Positions 15,198 through 26,401 of a stretch of 64,000 nt of DNA are shown one piece after another. The DNA lies in the NCBI RefSeq assembly GCF_014647835.1, contig NZ_BMPY01000009.1, positions 124,001-188,000 on the forward strand. Direction: 5' to 3'. The position numbers and the translations under genes were made by a program. Source of the stretch: Microbispora rosea subsp. aerata. GTDB lineage: Bacteria > Actinomycetota > Actinomycetes > Streptosporangiales > Streptosporangiaceae. The notes beneath the pieces are model-generated. The model made no database searches and was not told where the DNA came from. It was given only the letters and a program-made list of their open reading frames with translations. The first letter of the stretch is position 1; each line of letters opens with the position of its first letter.

Positions 15198-15845
15198 GTG
15201 AACGGGTCAGATCGGCCGGACGGGCCGCGGCGCGGAAGGCCGGCCAAGCACGAGGCCATCGTGCGGGCCGCCCGCGCCGTCTTCGGCCGCGACGGGTACG
15301 CCCGCACCACCACCGACGCCATCGCCCGCGAGGCGGGCGTCTCGACCCGCACGCTCTACAAGCACTTCGGCAGCAAGGAGCGGCTGTTCTCGGTGGTGCT
15401 CACCGAGAGCGCGACCCGGGTCGCCGACGCCTTCCTCGACTACGTCGAGCGAGGGCTGCGCGAGGCCGGCGGGCTGGAGGAGCGGCTCGTGGCCGTCGGG
15501 CGCGCACTGGTGGCCCATCGGATCGACTTCCCCGAGCACTTCGCGCTCGTCGAGATGATCAACTTCGAGGGTCCGCACTTTCCCAGCCGGGTGCTGGAGG
15601 AGTGGCGGGAGGCCGGACCCCTGCGCGTACAGAGCGAGGTCGTCCGCCGCCTGGAGGAGCTGGCATCCGAGGGCCTGCTCCGGATCGCCGACCCGGAACG
15701 CGCGGCGCTGCACCTCATCGCTCTCACGACGTTCGAGGCCTCCACCCGGTCCGCCGAGGGCACGCTCACCGGCGAGCAGATCACGGACATGGTGACCGCC
15801 GGCGTACGGGCCTTCCTCGACGGTTACCGCAGGTCGGGGGAGTGA
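15198..15845 (+). CDS. TetR-family repressor of the reductase/exporter pair
   Basis: The 215-residue protein begins with a classic TetR HTH (KHEAIVRAARAVFGRDGYAR, then DAIAREAGVSTRTLYKHFGS; about residues 13-60). A helical ligand-binding domain follows. GTG at 15198 is preceded by a strong GGAGGA site. Divergent orientation to the FMN reductase and MFS exporter strongly suggests local control in response to the exported compound. Confidence 0.9.
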   Translation: MNGSDRPDGPRRGRPAKHEAIVRAARAVFGRDGYARTTTDAIAREAGVSTRTLYKHFGSKERLFSVVLTESATRVADAFLDYVERGLREAGGLEERLVAVGRALVAHRIDFPEHFALVEMINFEGPHFPSRVLEEWREAGPLRVQSEVVRRLEELASEGLLRIADPERAALHLIALTTFEASTRSAEGTLTGEQITDMVTAGVRAFLDGYRRSGE

Positions 15846-15897
15846 CCCGCCTCGGCGTGCCTGATCTCCCGGCCGGCGGCGCGGTGGGCGGGCCCGG

Positions 15898-16845
15898 TCA
15901 GTTCACCAGCACGATCCTCCCGCGTGCGTGACGGCTCTCGCTCAGCTCGTGCGCGGCCGCGGCCTCGGTGAGCGGGAACGCCGCCGCGACCGGCACCCGC
16001 AGCCGGCCCTGCCCGGCGAGCTCGACCGCGATGCCGAGGCCGTGCACCGCCAACGGGTCGGCGGCTCCGACGGCCGCCGTGTCGTCGGCCGACGCGCCGT
16101 GCGACAAGTGCACGCCGAGGGCCGCCGCGGTGAGATCGGGAGCGATGGTCACCACGCGCGCCGGGCTCCCGGCGATGGCGACCAGGTCGGGCAGCGCCCC
16201 TCCCGCGCAGTCGAACACCGCGTCCACCCCGCCCGGCGCCAGCGCGCGGACCCGCTCGGCCAGACCCTCCCCGTACGTCGTCGGCTCGGCCCCGAGCGAG
16301 CGCAGGAAGTCGTGGTTGCGCTCCCCGGCCGTGCCGATGACGGCGGCGCCGCGTGCGGCCGCGAGCTGCACGGCGACCGCGCCCACCCCGCCGGCCGCGC
16401 CCTGCACCAGCACGGTGTGCCCGGCGCCGACCGCGAGCCGGTCGAGCACCCGGGTGGCCGTCTCGACGCTTCCCGCGGCGCCGCCGGCCTCCTCCCAGCT
16501 CCACGCGGCCGGTTTCGGCGCCCAGGCGACCAGGACCGCGTGGTCGGCGTTGGCGCCGCGCGTGGTCGCCGCGGTCATGCCGAACACCTCGTCGCCGATC
16601 CCGGCACCCGTGACGCCGTCGCCGACCTCGTCCACCACACCCGCGGCGTCGAACCCGGTCCGGTACGGGAACGTCACCGGCACCACGCCACGCATCTTCC
16701 CCGAACGGATGGACACCTCTCCCGTCGACAATCCGGACGCCCGTACGGCGATGCGGATCGTCCCCGGCCCGGCGTGCGGCTCCTCGACCTCGGCGACGTG
16801 CACCACGCCGGCCGGGCCGTACTCGGAAAACTGGACAGCTCTCAT
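15898..16845 (-). CDS. Zinc-free quinone oxidoreductase (medium-chain dehydrogenase family)
   Basis: The ATG at 16845 gives 315 residues. The N-terminal GroES-like fold starts MRAVQFSEYGPAGVVHVAEV and includes YRTGFDAAGVVDEVGDGV. The NADPH-binding fold has VLVQGAAGGVGAVAVQLA near the middle. Structural-zinc cysteines are lacking, as in the QOR group. The end reads HARGRIVLVN, the usual close of these enzymes. It probably reduces a quinone or alkenal with NADPH. It is transcribed divergently from a TetR gene across a short region that has a good operator. Confidence 0.9.
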   Translation of the reverse strand: MRAVQFSEYGPAGVVHVAEVEEPHAGPGTIRIAVRASGLSTGEVSIRSGKMRGVVPVTFPYRTGFDAAGVVDEVGDGVTGAGIGDEVFGMTAATTRGANADHAVLVAWAPKPAAWSWEEAGGAAGSVETATRVLDRLAVGAGHTVLVQGAAGGVGAVAVQLAAARGAAVIGTAGERNHDFLRSLGAEPTTYGEGLAERVRALAPGGVDAVFDCAGGALPDLVAIAGSPARVVTIAPDLTAAALGVHLSHGASADDTAAVGAADPLAVHGLGIAVELAGQGRLRVPVAAAFPLTEAAAAHELSESRHARGRIVLVN

Positions 16846-16857
16846 GCGCCGCACCGT

Positions 16858-16877
16858 AACGGAACACCCCGTCCGTT
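16858..16877. promoter_or_regulatory. TetR operator between oxidoreductase and regulator
   Basis: AACGGA (16858-16863) and TCCGTT (16872-16877) make a perfect inverted repeat with an 8-bp spacer in the 49-bp divergent region. A TTGACT promoter-like element follows. Confidence 0.6.
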
Positions 16878-16894
16878 TGACTAAAGTGAGAGCG

Positions 16895-17509
16895 GTGACC
16901 GCCGAAGTGAGACAAAAGCTGCGCTCGGACGCCCGCGACAACCGCGCGCGCATCCTCGCGGTCGCCCGCGCGGCCTTCGCCGCCGAGGGGCTCGACGTGC
17001 CGATCCGGGAGATCGCCCGGCGCGCACAGGTCGGCGCGGCCACCGTCTACCGGCACTTCCCCACCAAGGAGGCGCTGCTCGCCGAGGTCTTCGCCGAGCC
17101 CATGGCCATGTGCTCGGCGGTCGTCGAGGAGGGGCTGGCGGAGGCGGACCCGTGGCGCGGGTTCTGCCTCGTGATCGAGAAGCTCATGGAGGTGCACGCC
17201 CTCGACCGGGGTCTGTCCCGCGCGTTCACCTCACAGCTGCCCTACTTCGCCGCGGACCGCGAGCGTACGATCGGGCTGCTGGCCCGGCTCATCCGGCGTG
17301 CGAAGGAGGCGGGTGAGCTGCGGGCGGACTTCGTCCTGGAGGACTTCGTCTTGGCGATGATGGCCAACGAGGGCATCCGCGCCGAGACACCGCGGCAGCG
17401 GGTGGCGGCATCGCGCCGGTTCGCGGCCCTGATGATCCAGTCGTTCCGAGCCGACCCCGTCCGCGCGCCGCTTCCGCCGGCGGTCCGGCTGCTGCCGGTC
17501 GTGCGGTAG
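16895..17509 (+). CDS. TetR-family regulator of the oxidoreductase
   Basis: The 204-residue protein has the HTH ARILAVARAAFAAEGLDVPI followed by REIARRAQVGAATVYRHFPT (about residues 15-60), then an all-helical ligand domain of the SbtR-like kind (GLLARLIRRAKEAGELRADF). I choose the GTG at 16895; GTG at 16886 is also possible. It is divergent from the quinone oxidoreductase gene and a palindromic site lies between the two, so control of the oxidoreductase is likely. Confidence 0.88.
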   Translation: MTAEVRQKLRSDARDNRARILAVARAAFAAEGLDVPIREIARRAQVGAATVYRHFPTKEALLAEVFAEPMAMCSAVVEEGLAEADPWRGFCLVIEKLMEVHALDRGLSRAFTSQLPYFAADRERTIGLLARLIRRAKEAGELRADFVLEDFVLAMMANEGIRAETPRQRVAASRRFAALMIQSFRADPVRAPLPPAVRLLPVVR

Positions 17510-17567
17510 CGCCCCGGCGGCTCCGCGTGCGGCGCGAAATGTCGGTGGCAGGACATACGCTGCACCG

Positions 17568-18017
17568 GTGACCAGCAGAACCGCTTCGGCGCGGCACCTG
17601 CGCGATCTCGTGCTGCTGCGCCGCGTCCGTGACCGGATCGACCGGGAGTACGCCCAGCCGCTCGACGTCGAGGCGCTCGCCCGCGGGGTGAACATGTCCG
17701 CCGGGCACCTCAGCCGCCAGTTCCGCCTCGCCTACGGCGAGTCGCCGTACAGCTATCTCATGACGCGGCGCATCGAGCGCGCCATGGCGCTGCTGCGCCG
17801 CGGCGACCTCAGCGTCACCGAGGTGTGCTTCGCCGTCGGCTGCTCGTCGCTGGGCACCTTCAGCACCCGCTTCACCGAACTGGTCGGTGTGCCGCCCAGC
17901 ACCTACCGGCGCGAGGCGGCGAACGCCACGGCCGGGATGCCGCCGTGCCTGGCGAAACAGGTGACGCGGCCGGTCAGGAATCGAGAAGCACCGGTCGCCG
18001 GGCCGCGGATAGCCTGA
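17568..18017 (+). CDS. AraC-family regulator
   Basis: This short AraC protein of 149 residues is almost only the DNA-binding domain: PLDVEALARGVNMSAGHLSR (first HTH), LSVTEVCFAVGCSSLGTFST (second HTH) and FTELVGVPPSTYRR. The tail MPPCLAKQVTRPVRNREAP is typical of a group whose gene is normally followed by a VOC protein gene. Here that partner follows in the same reading frame directly after the TGA, with its first codons missing. GTG start at 17568. Confidence 0.88.
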   Translation: MTSRTASARHLRDLVLLRRVRDRIDREYAQPLDVEALARGVNMSAGHLSRQFRLAYGESPYSYLMTRRIERAMALLRRGDLSVTEVCFAVGCSSLGTFSTRFTELVGVPPSTYRREAANATAGMPPCLAKQVTRPVRNREAPVAGPRIA

Positions 18018-18386
18018 CCGGACGCGGCGCTGGCCTTCTACCGCGACGTGCTCGGTTTCGAGGTGCGCGGCGACGTCGGCTACGGCGGGATGCGCTGGAT
18101 CACGGTCGCGCCTCCCGGCCGGTCGGGCACGTCCATCGTCCTGTATCCGCCGGGCGGCAACCCCGGCGTCACCGACGACGAGCGGCGCACCATCGCCGAG
18201 ATGATGGCCAAGGGCACCTTCGCCATGATCACCTTGGCGACCGACGACCTCGACGGTCTCTTCGACCGGCTGCGGGCACGCGGCGCCGAGGTCGTGCAGG
18301 AGCCCGTCGAGCAGCCGTACGGCGTTCGCGACTGCGCCTTCCGCGATCCCGCCGGCAACATGATCCGCATCAACGAGCTGCGCTGA
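18018..18386 (+). pseudogene. VOC-family gene lacking its 5' end, abutting the AraC gene
   Basis: The reading frame directly after the AraC TGA begins PDAALAFYRDVLGFEVRGDV and runs to the stop at 18386, ending FRDPAGNMIRINELR. Normal relatives start about 14 residues earlier with their own ATG. Here those codons and the intergenic DNA are gone, so the AraC stop codon is immediately followed in frame by VOC sequence. Translation could restart at GTG 18048 (112 residues, without the first beta strand) or come from read-through of the TGA. A small deletion is the simplest cause. Confidence 0.7.
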
Positions 18387-18521
18387 GCCGGCCACGCCCC
18401 GCCGCCGGGTTACGCCTTCCCGCCCCGGCGCGACAACCAGACACACCGCTCGAAGCCGGTCGGCTGGTCACGCCAGACCGCCACGGCGGCCCCGCCCGAA
18501 CACATGGAGAGCACGATACGT

Positions 18522-20906
<2,385 letters not shown>

Positions 20907-21049
20907 CCACGCCGCGAGGGCCTTGGCGGAAGAGGTGAGCCGCCCGCCCGGACGCCGACCACGCCGCCGCTCACCGGCGGCCCCGCCCGGCCGGGATGCG
21001 TTGAGGGCGCCCCGGCCCGGGTGCGGCGCCTTCGCGGGCTGGATACGGC

Positions 21050-21081
21050 GACGCGCGCCGGGGGCGAGCCCGGCGCGCGTC
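21050..21081. terminator. Bidirectional terminator between UvrA-like and CHAP genes
   Basis: GACGCGCGCCGGG (21050-21062) pairs perfectly with CCCGGCGCGCGTC (21069-21081) around a 6-base loop. It lies between the convergent genes ending at 20906 and 21106. Confidence 0.75.
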
Positions 21082-21105
21082 GAACGGCGCTGCAGCGCCG
21101 ACGGG

Positions 21106-21777
21106 TCAGGTGGTGGCGGGGTCGCCCGGGTACATCGGGTAGCCGTATCCGACGACCTGCCAGGTGGGGCGGATGCGCTCCTCGACGGCGCCGTTTTCTC
21201 CGGTGTTGCCCTCGATGGTCTGGATGGTGCCGTCGCCGTTGTCCTTGACGACGAAGCCGACATGCACGATGTCGTCGATGTCCTCGCTGCCGCGCCAGTT
21301 GAAGAACACCACCGCGCCCGGCTTGGGCGTGCGGCCCCAGCGGCCGTGCTCGGCGAACCAGCGGGCGTGCTCGACGGTGTAGGCGTCGGAGCCCATGACC
21401 GGCCCGATGCCGAGCTGGTCGCCGACCCAGGAGACGAACATGTCGCACCAGGCGCCGTTGAGGTAGCCCTTCAGCGTGCCGCCGTCACGGGCGAGGGTCT
21501 CGCGGGCCCGGGGAGTGGACATGTACCACTGCTGGAACTTGGTCCCACCGCCCTGGGCGTTCTCTTTGATCCCGACCTGGCTCCTGGCCAGGCTCAGCAC
21601 GTCGGCCGCGCGGATCTTGGGCAGCGTGGCGGCGATCTCGGCCATCGACTGCGTGGCCGCCGGGCCCTTGCCGGTGTGCGGGTTGTCGGCGTGCGCCGCC
21701 GGCGAGGCGACCAGCACGGCGGCGGCGAGGGCTCCACTCGCGAGAGCAGCGCGAACACAGGTGTTGAGGACGTGCAT
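21106..21777 (-). CDS. Secreted CHAP-domain cell-wall hydrolase
   Basis: The 223-residue protein has a signal peptide (to about residue 30, AAHAD). A CHAP amidase/endopeptidase domain carries catalytic Cys 111 in NGAWCDMFVSW, His 172 in DDIVHVGFVV and a polar third residue in EGNTG near 191. It most likely cuts peptidoglycan peptides outside the cell. Its 5' untranslated region is a c-di-AMP riboswitch of the ydaO type, which in actinobacteria commonly controls cell-wall hydrolases. This context supports the functional call. A strong hairpin terminator follows the gene. Confidence 0.9.
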   Translation of the reverse strand: MHVLNTCVRAALASGALAAAVLVASPAAHADNPHTGKGPAATQSMAEIAATLPKIRAADVLSLARSQVGIKENAQGGGTKFQQWYMSTPRARETLARDGGTLKGYLNGAWCDMFVSWVGDQLGIGPVMGSDAYTVEHARWFAEHGRWGRTPKPGAVVFFNWRGSEDIDDIVHVGFVVKDNGDGTIQTIEGNTGENGAVEERIRPTWQVVGYGYPMYPGDPATT

Positions 21778-21795
21778 GGTGGGGCGGACTCCCTT

Positions 21796-21945
21796 ACTTC
21801 CATGCCGCCTACCGGGTTAGCTGACGGGTTCGGGCCGGAAGTCGCCCTACGGCAGGCATGCCGATTCACCCCAAGAGAGGTGGGTCCCCGGCTCCGCGCG
21901 GACGCGGACTCGGCGGCCGGGCGGCGGACCGGGTCGGCCTGCCGC
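21796..21945 (-). promoter_or_regulatory. ydaO/yuaA c-di-AMP riboswitch
   Basis: On the minus strand the leader of the CHAP gene contains the conserved ydaO blocks in order: CGGGGACCCA, GGGGTGAATC, GTAGGGCGA and then CGAACCCGTCAGCTAACC followed by CGGTAGGCGGC. The 3' boundary lies about 20 bp before the ATG at 21777. The 5' boundary is approximate. In this class, c-di-AMP binding turns expression off in most known cases. Confidence 0.92.
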
Positions 21946-21965
21946 GTCGGTCTGAGGAGGGCTTC

Positions 21966-22323
21966 TTGACCATTGAGATGAGCAAGTACGCCCTGAGCTG
22001 CCTAAAAGCTAATAGATCGGGTCAGACCGGTCAAGTTAGTGCAAGAGTGATTTTACTCGGCGAGTCCGGTACAAAGCGGACGACAATGGTGAGATGTGGC
22101 GGCCTCGAAACGGCCGTCGCGGGCGCGCAGGCCCGTCCCCGACGGCGGTCCCGCCCGCCCCGCCGGCCCGGCACGAGGTCGTCTCCAGCGTGCCGAGACG
22201 TGGGAAAAAATCTCCCTGCTCCGCGTTTGAAACCGAGCCGGACCGCATCGTACGGCTCTCGCCGCGCCCGGCCGCCGGACACCTGGTCAAGACCACCCCA
22301 GGGCCGGCGGCCCGCGCGTGCCG
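21966..22323. other. Region without a recognised gene
   Basis: The first 130 bp are less GC-rich and promoter-like (AGTTAGTGCAAGAGTG around 22034-22049). The rest has only short frames with no recognisable protein. It lies beyond the end of the decayed epimerase gene. Confidence 0.4.
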
Positions 22324-22690
22324 TCACCGGCGGGTCGTGTACGCGCCCGCGTCGAGGTCCTCGACGAGGGACGGACCGGTGGGCGCCCTGCCGAGGAGGT
22401 TTCGCGTCGTGATGCTGGTCGCCGCGAGGTCCGCGCCGAAGAAGGCGCCGATCCACCCGAAGTGGTCCGGCACGTCGCCGGGGGCGATCGAGGCGACGGG
22501 AAGGCCGAACGCGCGGCCGAACGCCTCCGCGATCACGCGGGTCGGCACGCCTTCCTCGGCGACGACGTGCAGGCGCGCGCCCGCAGGCGCCTTCTCCAGG
22601 CCGAGGGCGACCAGGCGGGCGGCGTCGCGCACGTGCACGGCGGACCAGCGGACCAGCGGTTGGCGCCGTGCCGGCCGGCGCGTCCCCGAT
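22324..22690 (-). pseudogene. C-terminal fragment of an NAD-dependent epimerase/oxidoreductase
   Basis: The readable part runs from VRWSAVHVRDAARLVALGLE through GARLHVVAEEGVPTRVIAEA and DHFGWIGAFFGADLAATS to the normal C-terminus GPSLVEDLDAGAY. This matches the last third of extended-SDR proteins (about 290 residues). The NAD-binding GxxGxxG half is absent, and the DNA upstream to 22844 holds no matching sequence. It is a truncated relic. Confidence 0.7.
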
Positions 22691-22844
22691 CGAGATCGTC
22701 GCCTCCGCCCTGCGGTCCGCGACGTCGCTCTTCCCGGACGAGCGCCGGCAGCAGGCGAGGCGGGCGTCCCCACGCCGGGGCCTCACGTTCGCACGCCAGG
22801 GCTGCCGGCCGGCGGGCCCCCGACCACGCGGAAACGCGTACGGC

Positions 22845-24026
22845 TCACTTCGGCAGCCGCACGGTCACCGCCAGGCCGCCCTCCGGCCGCGCGAGCGCCT
22901 GCGCGGTGCCGCCGTGGGCCACGGCGATCGCCCGGACGATGGACAGCCCGAGCCCTGCGCCCCGGGCGGAGCGGACCCGGTCGCCGCCGAGCCGCCGGAA
23001 CGGCTCGAACAGGTCGTCCACCTCGTACGGCGGAACCACGGGCCCGGTGTTCTCCACCGTCATGCTGACCCCGGCGCCGTCCTCCCGCAGCCGGATCCAG
23101 ACCTCCCCGTCCCGCACGTTGTACTTGATCGCGTTCTCCAGCAGGTTGAACACGCAGCGTTCCAGGAACAGCGGATCGCCGAGCACGACCGCCGGGCGCA
23201 GGTCCTCGTGGACGGTCACCTTCCGGCGGCGCGGCTGCAGGTCGATCTGCTCCATGGCGGTGCGGACGACTTGCAGCAGGTCGACCGGCTTGCGGGCGGC
23301 GGGCTCCTGCTCCGACTGCGCCAGCATGAGCAGGCCCTCGATCAGCCGCTCATACCTGGCGTTGGTGGCGAGCAGCGCGCGGGCCAGCGCCTTGAGGTCC
23401 TCCGACGCCGCCGGCTCCTCCAGCGACACCTCCAGCACCGTACGGTTGACCGCCAGCGGGGTGCGCAGCTCGTGGGAGGCGTTGGCGATGAACCGGCGCT
23501 GGGCGTCGAACACCCGGTGCAGCCGGTCGAGCATCGCGTCGAAGGTGTCGGCCAGGCGTTTGACCTCGTCCTGCGGGCCGCGCAGGGCGATCCGCTCGTG
23601 CAGGGTGCTCTCCGACAGGCGCTGGGCGGTCTCGGTCACCCGGTCGAGCGGGCGCAGCGCGCGGTCGGCCACCAGGTAGCCCAGCAGCACCGCGACGGCC
23701 CCCACCAAAACCATGACGACCACCGACGAGCGGAGCACGTCGCTCAGCACGTCGGCCGCCCTCTGCTCGACGTCGGTGCGCACCCGCTGCGTGAGCACGT
23801 CGGCGTCGGGCGGCGCGCCGCCCAGGACGGCGGAGGGACCCGGGGCGCCGGTCACCTTCGACATCACCGCCACCACGAACCGCTGGTTGAGCGCCCGCGC
23901 GGTCAGCAGGTGGGTGAACCACAGCAGCACCGACCCCGCGACGAAGAACAAGCCGCCGTACAGCAGGGTGAGCCGCATCCGCAGTCCCAGCCCGTCCCAG
24001 AAAACCATCTGGCGCAGGCGGGTCAC
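22845..24026 (-). CDS. Membrane sensor histidine kinase of the export operon
   Basis: The GTG at 24026 overlaps the stop of the response regulator gene (GTGA). The 393-residue protein has two membrane segments (about 18-42 and 100-122) around an extracytoplasmic loop of roughly 60 residues. It then has a HAMP linker, HisKA with His 185 in NASHELRTP, and HATPase boxes NLLENAIKYN and GAGLGLSIVRAI. This is a complete OmpR-type kinase. Together with the regulator it is divergent from a lipoprotein/MacAB-like export operon. Sensing a cell-envelope stress or drug is the likely role. Confidence 0.92.
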   Translation of the reverse strand: MTRLRQMVFWDGLGLRMRLTLLYGGLFFVAGSVLLWFTHLLTARALNQRFVVAVMSKVTGAPGPSAVLGGAPPDADVLTQRVRTDVEQRAADVLSDVLRSSVVVMVLVGAVAVLLGYLVADRALRPLDRVTETAQRLSESTLHERIALRGPQDEVKRLADTFDAMLDRLHRVFDAQRRFIANASHELRTPLAVNRTVLEVSLEEPAASEDLKALARALLATNARYERLIEGLLMLAQSEQEPAARKPVDLLQVVRTAMEQIDLQPRRRKVTVHEDLRPAVVLGDPLFLERCVFNLLENAIKYNVRDGEVWIRLREDGAGVSMTVENTGPVVPPYEVDDLFEPFRRLGGDRVRSARGAGLGLSIVRAIAVAHGGTAQALARPEGGLAVTVRLPK

Positions 24027-24676
24027 AGCCGATACCCCCGGCCCGGCACGTTCTCGATCACCGCGGGCTCGCCCAGCTTGCGGCGCAGCGAGGTGATCGT
24101 GACGCGCAGCACGCCCGTGCCGGTGCCGGCGTGCTCGTCCCACACGTCGGCGCGCAGCCGGGCCGAGCTGACCAGCCCGCCCTCGGCGCGCATGAGCCGG
24201 TGCAGCACGTCGAACTCCTTGCGGCCCAGCGTCACCCGCCGCCCGTCCCGCACGACCGTACGGCGGGCGGGGTCGAGCCGGATCCCGGCCCGCTCCAGCA
24301 CCGGCGGCACCGCCCGGGGCGAACGCCGGGCCAGCGCCCGGACCCGGGCCACCAGCTCGGCGAACGCGAACGGCTTGACCAGGTAGTCGTCGGCGCCCAG
24401 GGACAGGCCCCCGACCCGGTCCCTGACCCGCCCCGCCGCGGTCAGCATGAGGATGCGGCTCCCCCTGCTCGCGGAGCTCAGCTCCCGGCACACCTCGTCG
24501 CCGTGCACCTCGGGCAGGTCGCGGTCGAGCACGACCACGTCGTAGTCGACGTAGGCGGCCAGCTCCAGCGCCTCCTGGCCGTCGTAGGCCACGTCCACCG
24601 CGATCGCGTGCAGCCGCAGCCCCCGCGCGACGGCCTGGGCCAGCTGTTCCTCGTCCTCGACCACGAGCACTCGCAT
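24023..24676 (-). CDS. OmpR-family response regulator
   Basis: The 217-residue protein has a receiver domain with acidic pocket VVEDEE (5-10), phospho-acceptor Asp 51 in VVLDRDLP and Lys in DYLVKPF. A winged-helix DNA-binding domain follows, with VTLGRKEFDVLHRLM and ending RRKLGEPAVIENVPGRGYRL. It is the first gene of a two-gene unit with the histidine kinase (4-bp overlap). The 142-bp divergent region upstream holds an imperfect inverted repeat that could be its binding site for control of the export operon. Confidence 0.93.
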   Translation of the reverse strand: MRVLVVEDEEQLAQAVARGLRLHAIAVDVAYDGQEALELAAYVDYDVVVLDRDLPEVHGDEVCRELSSASRGSRILMLTAAGRVRDRVGGLSLGADDYLVKPFAFAELVARVRALARRSPRAVPPVLERAGIRLDPARRTVVRDGRRVTLGRKEFDVLHRLMRAEGGLVSSARLRADVWDEHAGTGTGVLRVTITSLRRKLGEPAVIENVPGRGYRL

Positions 24677-24713
24677 GCCAACCTCCCGTTCGGATCCGAG
24701 AGTGGCGCAGGCC

Positions 24714-24758
24714 GTGTTAGCCGTGGATAAACCGGTCGCGCTTATCCGCGTTTAGCAC
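24714..24758. promoter_or_regulatory. Candidate response-regulator binding site in divergent region
   Basis: GTGTTAGCCGTGGATAA (24714-24730) and TTATCCGCGTTTAGCAC (24742-24758) match in 13 of 17 positions when one is reverse-complemented. The repeat lies between the response regulator and lipoprotein start codons. Confidence 0.5.
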
Positions 24759-24818
24759 CGCCTCCGCTGGAGTTGGGCCCTGTCCCGGGCGAACGCCCCG
24801 GGAGACAAGGAGCCACTC

Positions 24819-25340
24819 ATGCGCGTACGACCGCCGCGCGCCCTGGGCCCGGCGCTCGGGCTCGCACTGGCGCTGGCCGCCTGCGGACCGGCCCCCGCGG
24901 ACGACGGGATCGCCAGCGCCGGGGGCGCCGCGACCGGCGCCGCCGCCACGCCGTCCGCGTCGGTCACGGTGGACCGCCAGGAGGCCCAGCTCAAGTTCGC
25001 CCAGTGCATGCGCGAGCACGGCGTGGACATGCCCGACCCCGGACCCGACGGCCGCATCCGCATCATGAGCAAGAAAGGTGAGCAGGCCGTGACGGAGAAG
25101 GCCATGCAGGCCTGCCGGCACCTCATGAAGGGCGCCGTCGGCGACAAGGCCGCCGCCGACGATCCCCAGATGCGCGACCGGATGGTGAAGTTCGCCCAGT
25201 GCATGCGCGAGCACGGCATCGACATGCCCGACCCGGCCCCCGGCCAGGGGATCCAAATCAAGATCAAACCGGGGCGGGAGAAGGCGCTGGAGGAGGCGCA
25301 CAAGGCCTGCGAGGAGTTCGCGCCGGGGAGGAAGCCGTGA
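24819..25340 (+). CDS. Lipoprotein with an internally duplicated Cys motif
   Basis: The signal sequence ends in a lipobox LALALAAC, so the mature 150-residue protein is anchored at the outer face of the membrane. Two copies of one unit follow. The first is KFAQCMREHGVDMPDPGPDG (about 60-79), closing with AMQACRHLM. The second is KFAQCMREHGIDMPDP (about 120), closing with AHKACEEF. Each has two cysteines. The function is unknown. It is the first gene of an operon with adaptor, ATPase and permease, and its stop overlaps the adaptor start (GTGA), so a role in the exporter is likely. Confidence 0.85.
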   Translation: MRVRPPRALGPALGLALALAACGPAPADDGIASAGGAATGAAATPSASVTVDRQEAQLKFAQCMREHGVDMPDPGPDGRIRIMSKKGEQAVTEKAMQACRHLMKGAVGDKAAADDPQMRDRMVKFAQCMREHGIDMPDPAPGQGIQIKIKPGREKALEEAHKACEEFAPGRKP

Positions 25341-26401
25341 GGAAGGCACTGGTGATCGCGGGCACCGGCGTCCTCGCCCTGGCCGCCGCGGGAACGGCCG
25401 TCGCCGTGGCGGGCGGCGCCGGCGCCGGCACGGCCGAGCCGTCCCCGCCCCCGGTCCCCGCCACCGCGCCGATCACCCGCCAGGACCTGGTCGACACCAA
25501 GACCGTGGAGGGGGCGCTGACCTACTCCGGCGAACGGCAGGTCGCCGCCGACGCCGCCGGCACCGTGACCTGGGTGCCCGCCGAAGGCGCGGTCGTCCGG
25601 CGCGGCCGGGCGCTGCTCAGGGTCGACCGCAAGCCCGTCGTCCTCATGTACGGCTCGCTGCCGATGTATCGCACACTGCGCCAGGGCGTCGAGGACGGGC
25701 CCGACGTCGAGCAGCTCGAACGCAACCTCCAGGTCCTCGGCTACGGCGACGACCTGACCGTGGACGAGCACTTCAGCTACGCGACCTACCTGGCCGTCCG
25801 GCAGTGGCAGGACGACGCCGGGCTGCCCGAGACCGGGCGGGTCGACGCCTCCCAGGTGGTCTTCCTGCCCGCCGCGGCCCGGGTGACCGACGCCAAGGTC
25901 GAGGTCGGCGACAAGATCACCCCCGGGCGTCCGGCCCTGACCGTGTCCGGCGTACGACGCCTGGTGCACGTGGACCTGTCCACCGACGACCAGGCGCTGG
26001 CCAGGAAGGGCGCCACGGTCACCGTGGAGCTGCCCGGCGGCGAACGGGTCACCGGGAAGATCACCTCCGTGGGCACGGTGGCCGAGTCCGTCCCCTCCGG
26101 GCAAGGGCAGGACCAGGGCAGCACCATCGACGTCGACATCACCCTGGCGAAGACTCCCAAGACCCGCCTCGACAAGGCCCCCGTCCAGGTGGAGCTGGTC
26201 AGCGAGCGGCGCGAGAACGTGCTGGCGGTGCCGGTGGAGGCGCTGCTGGCCCTGCGCGAGGGCGGCTTCGGCGTCGAGGTGGTCGAGGGCGGCTCCACCC
26301 GCGTGGTGCCGGTGGAGCTCGGCGCGTTCGGCGGCGGCATGGTCGAGATCACCGGCGCCGGGCTCGCCGAGGGCATGCGAGTCGGGGTGCCCGCCCCATG
26401 A
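25337..26401 (+). CDS. Exporter adaptor (membrane-fusion-like) protein with peptidoglycan-binding insert
   Basis: The 354-residue protein has an N-terminal membrane anchor/signal (to about 28). A lipoyl/barrel-like segment includes VAADAAGTVTWVPAEGAVVR. A peptidoglycan-binding-like helical insert follows (EQLERNLQVLGYGDDLTVDE, then YLAVRQWQDDAGLPETGRVD), then beta domains ending in VGVPAP. Actinobacterial MacA-like adaptors have this plan. GTG at 25337 overlaps the lipoprotein stop, and its own stop overlaps the ATPase start. It should link the permease to the cell wall. Confidence 0.85.
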   Translation: MRKALVIAGTGVLALAAAGTAVAVAGGAGAGTAEPSPPPVPATAPITRQDLVDTKTVEGALTYSGERQVAADAAGTVTWVPAEGAVVRRGRALLRVDRKPVVLMYGSLPMYRTLRQGVEDGPDVEQLERNLQVLGYGDDLTVDEHFSYATYLAVRQWQDDAGLPETGRVDASQVVFLPAAARVTDAKVEVGDKITPGRPALTVSGVRRLVHVDLSTDDQALARKGATVTVELPGGERVTGKITSVGTVAESVPSGQGQDQGSTIDVDITLAKTPKTRLDKAPVQVELVSERRENVLAVPVEALLALREGGFGVEVVEGGSTRVVPVELGAFGGGMVEITGAGLAEGMRVGVPAP

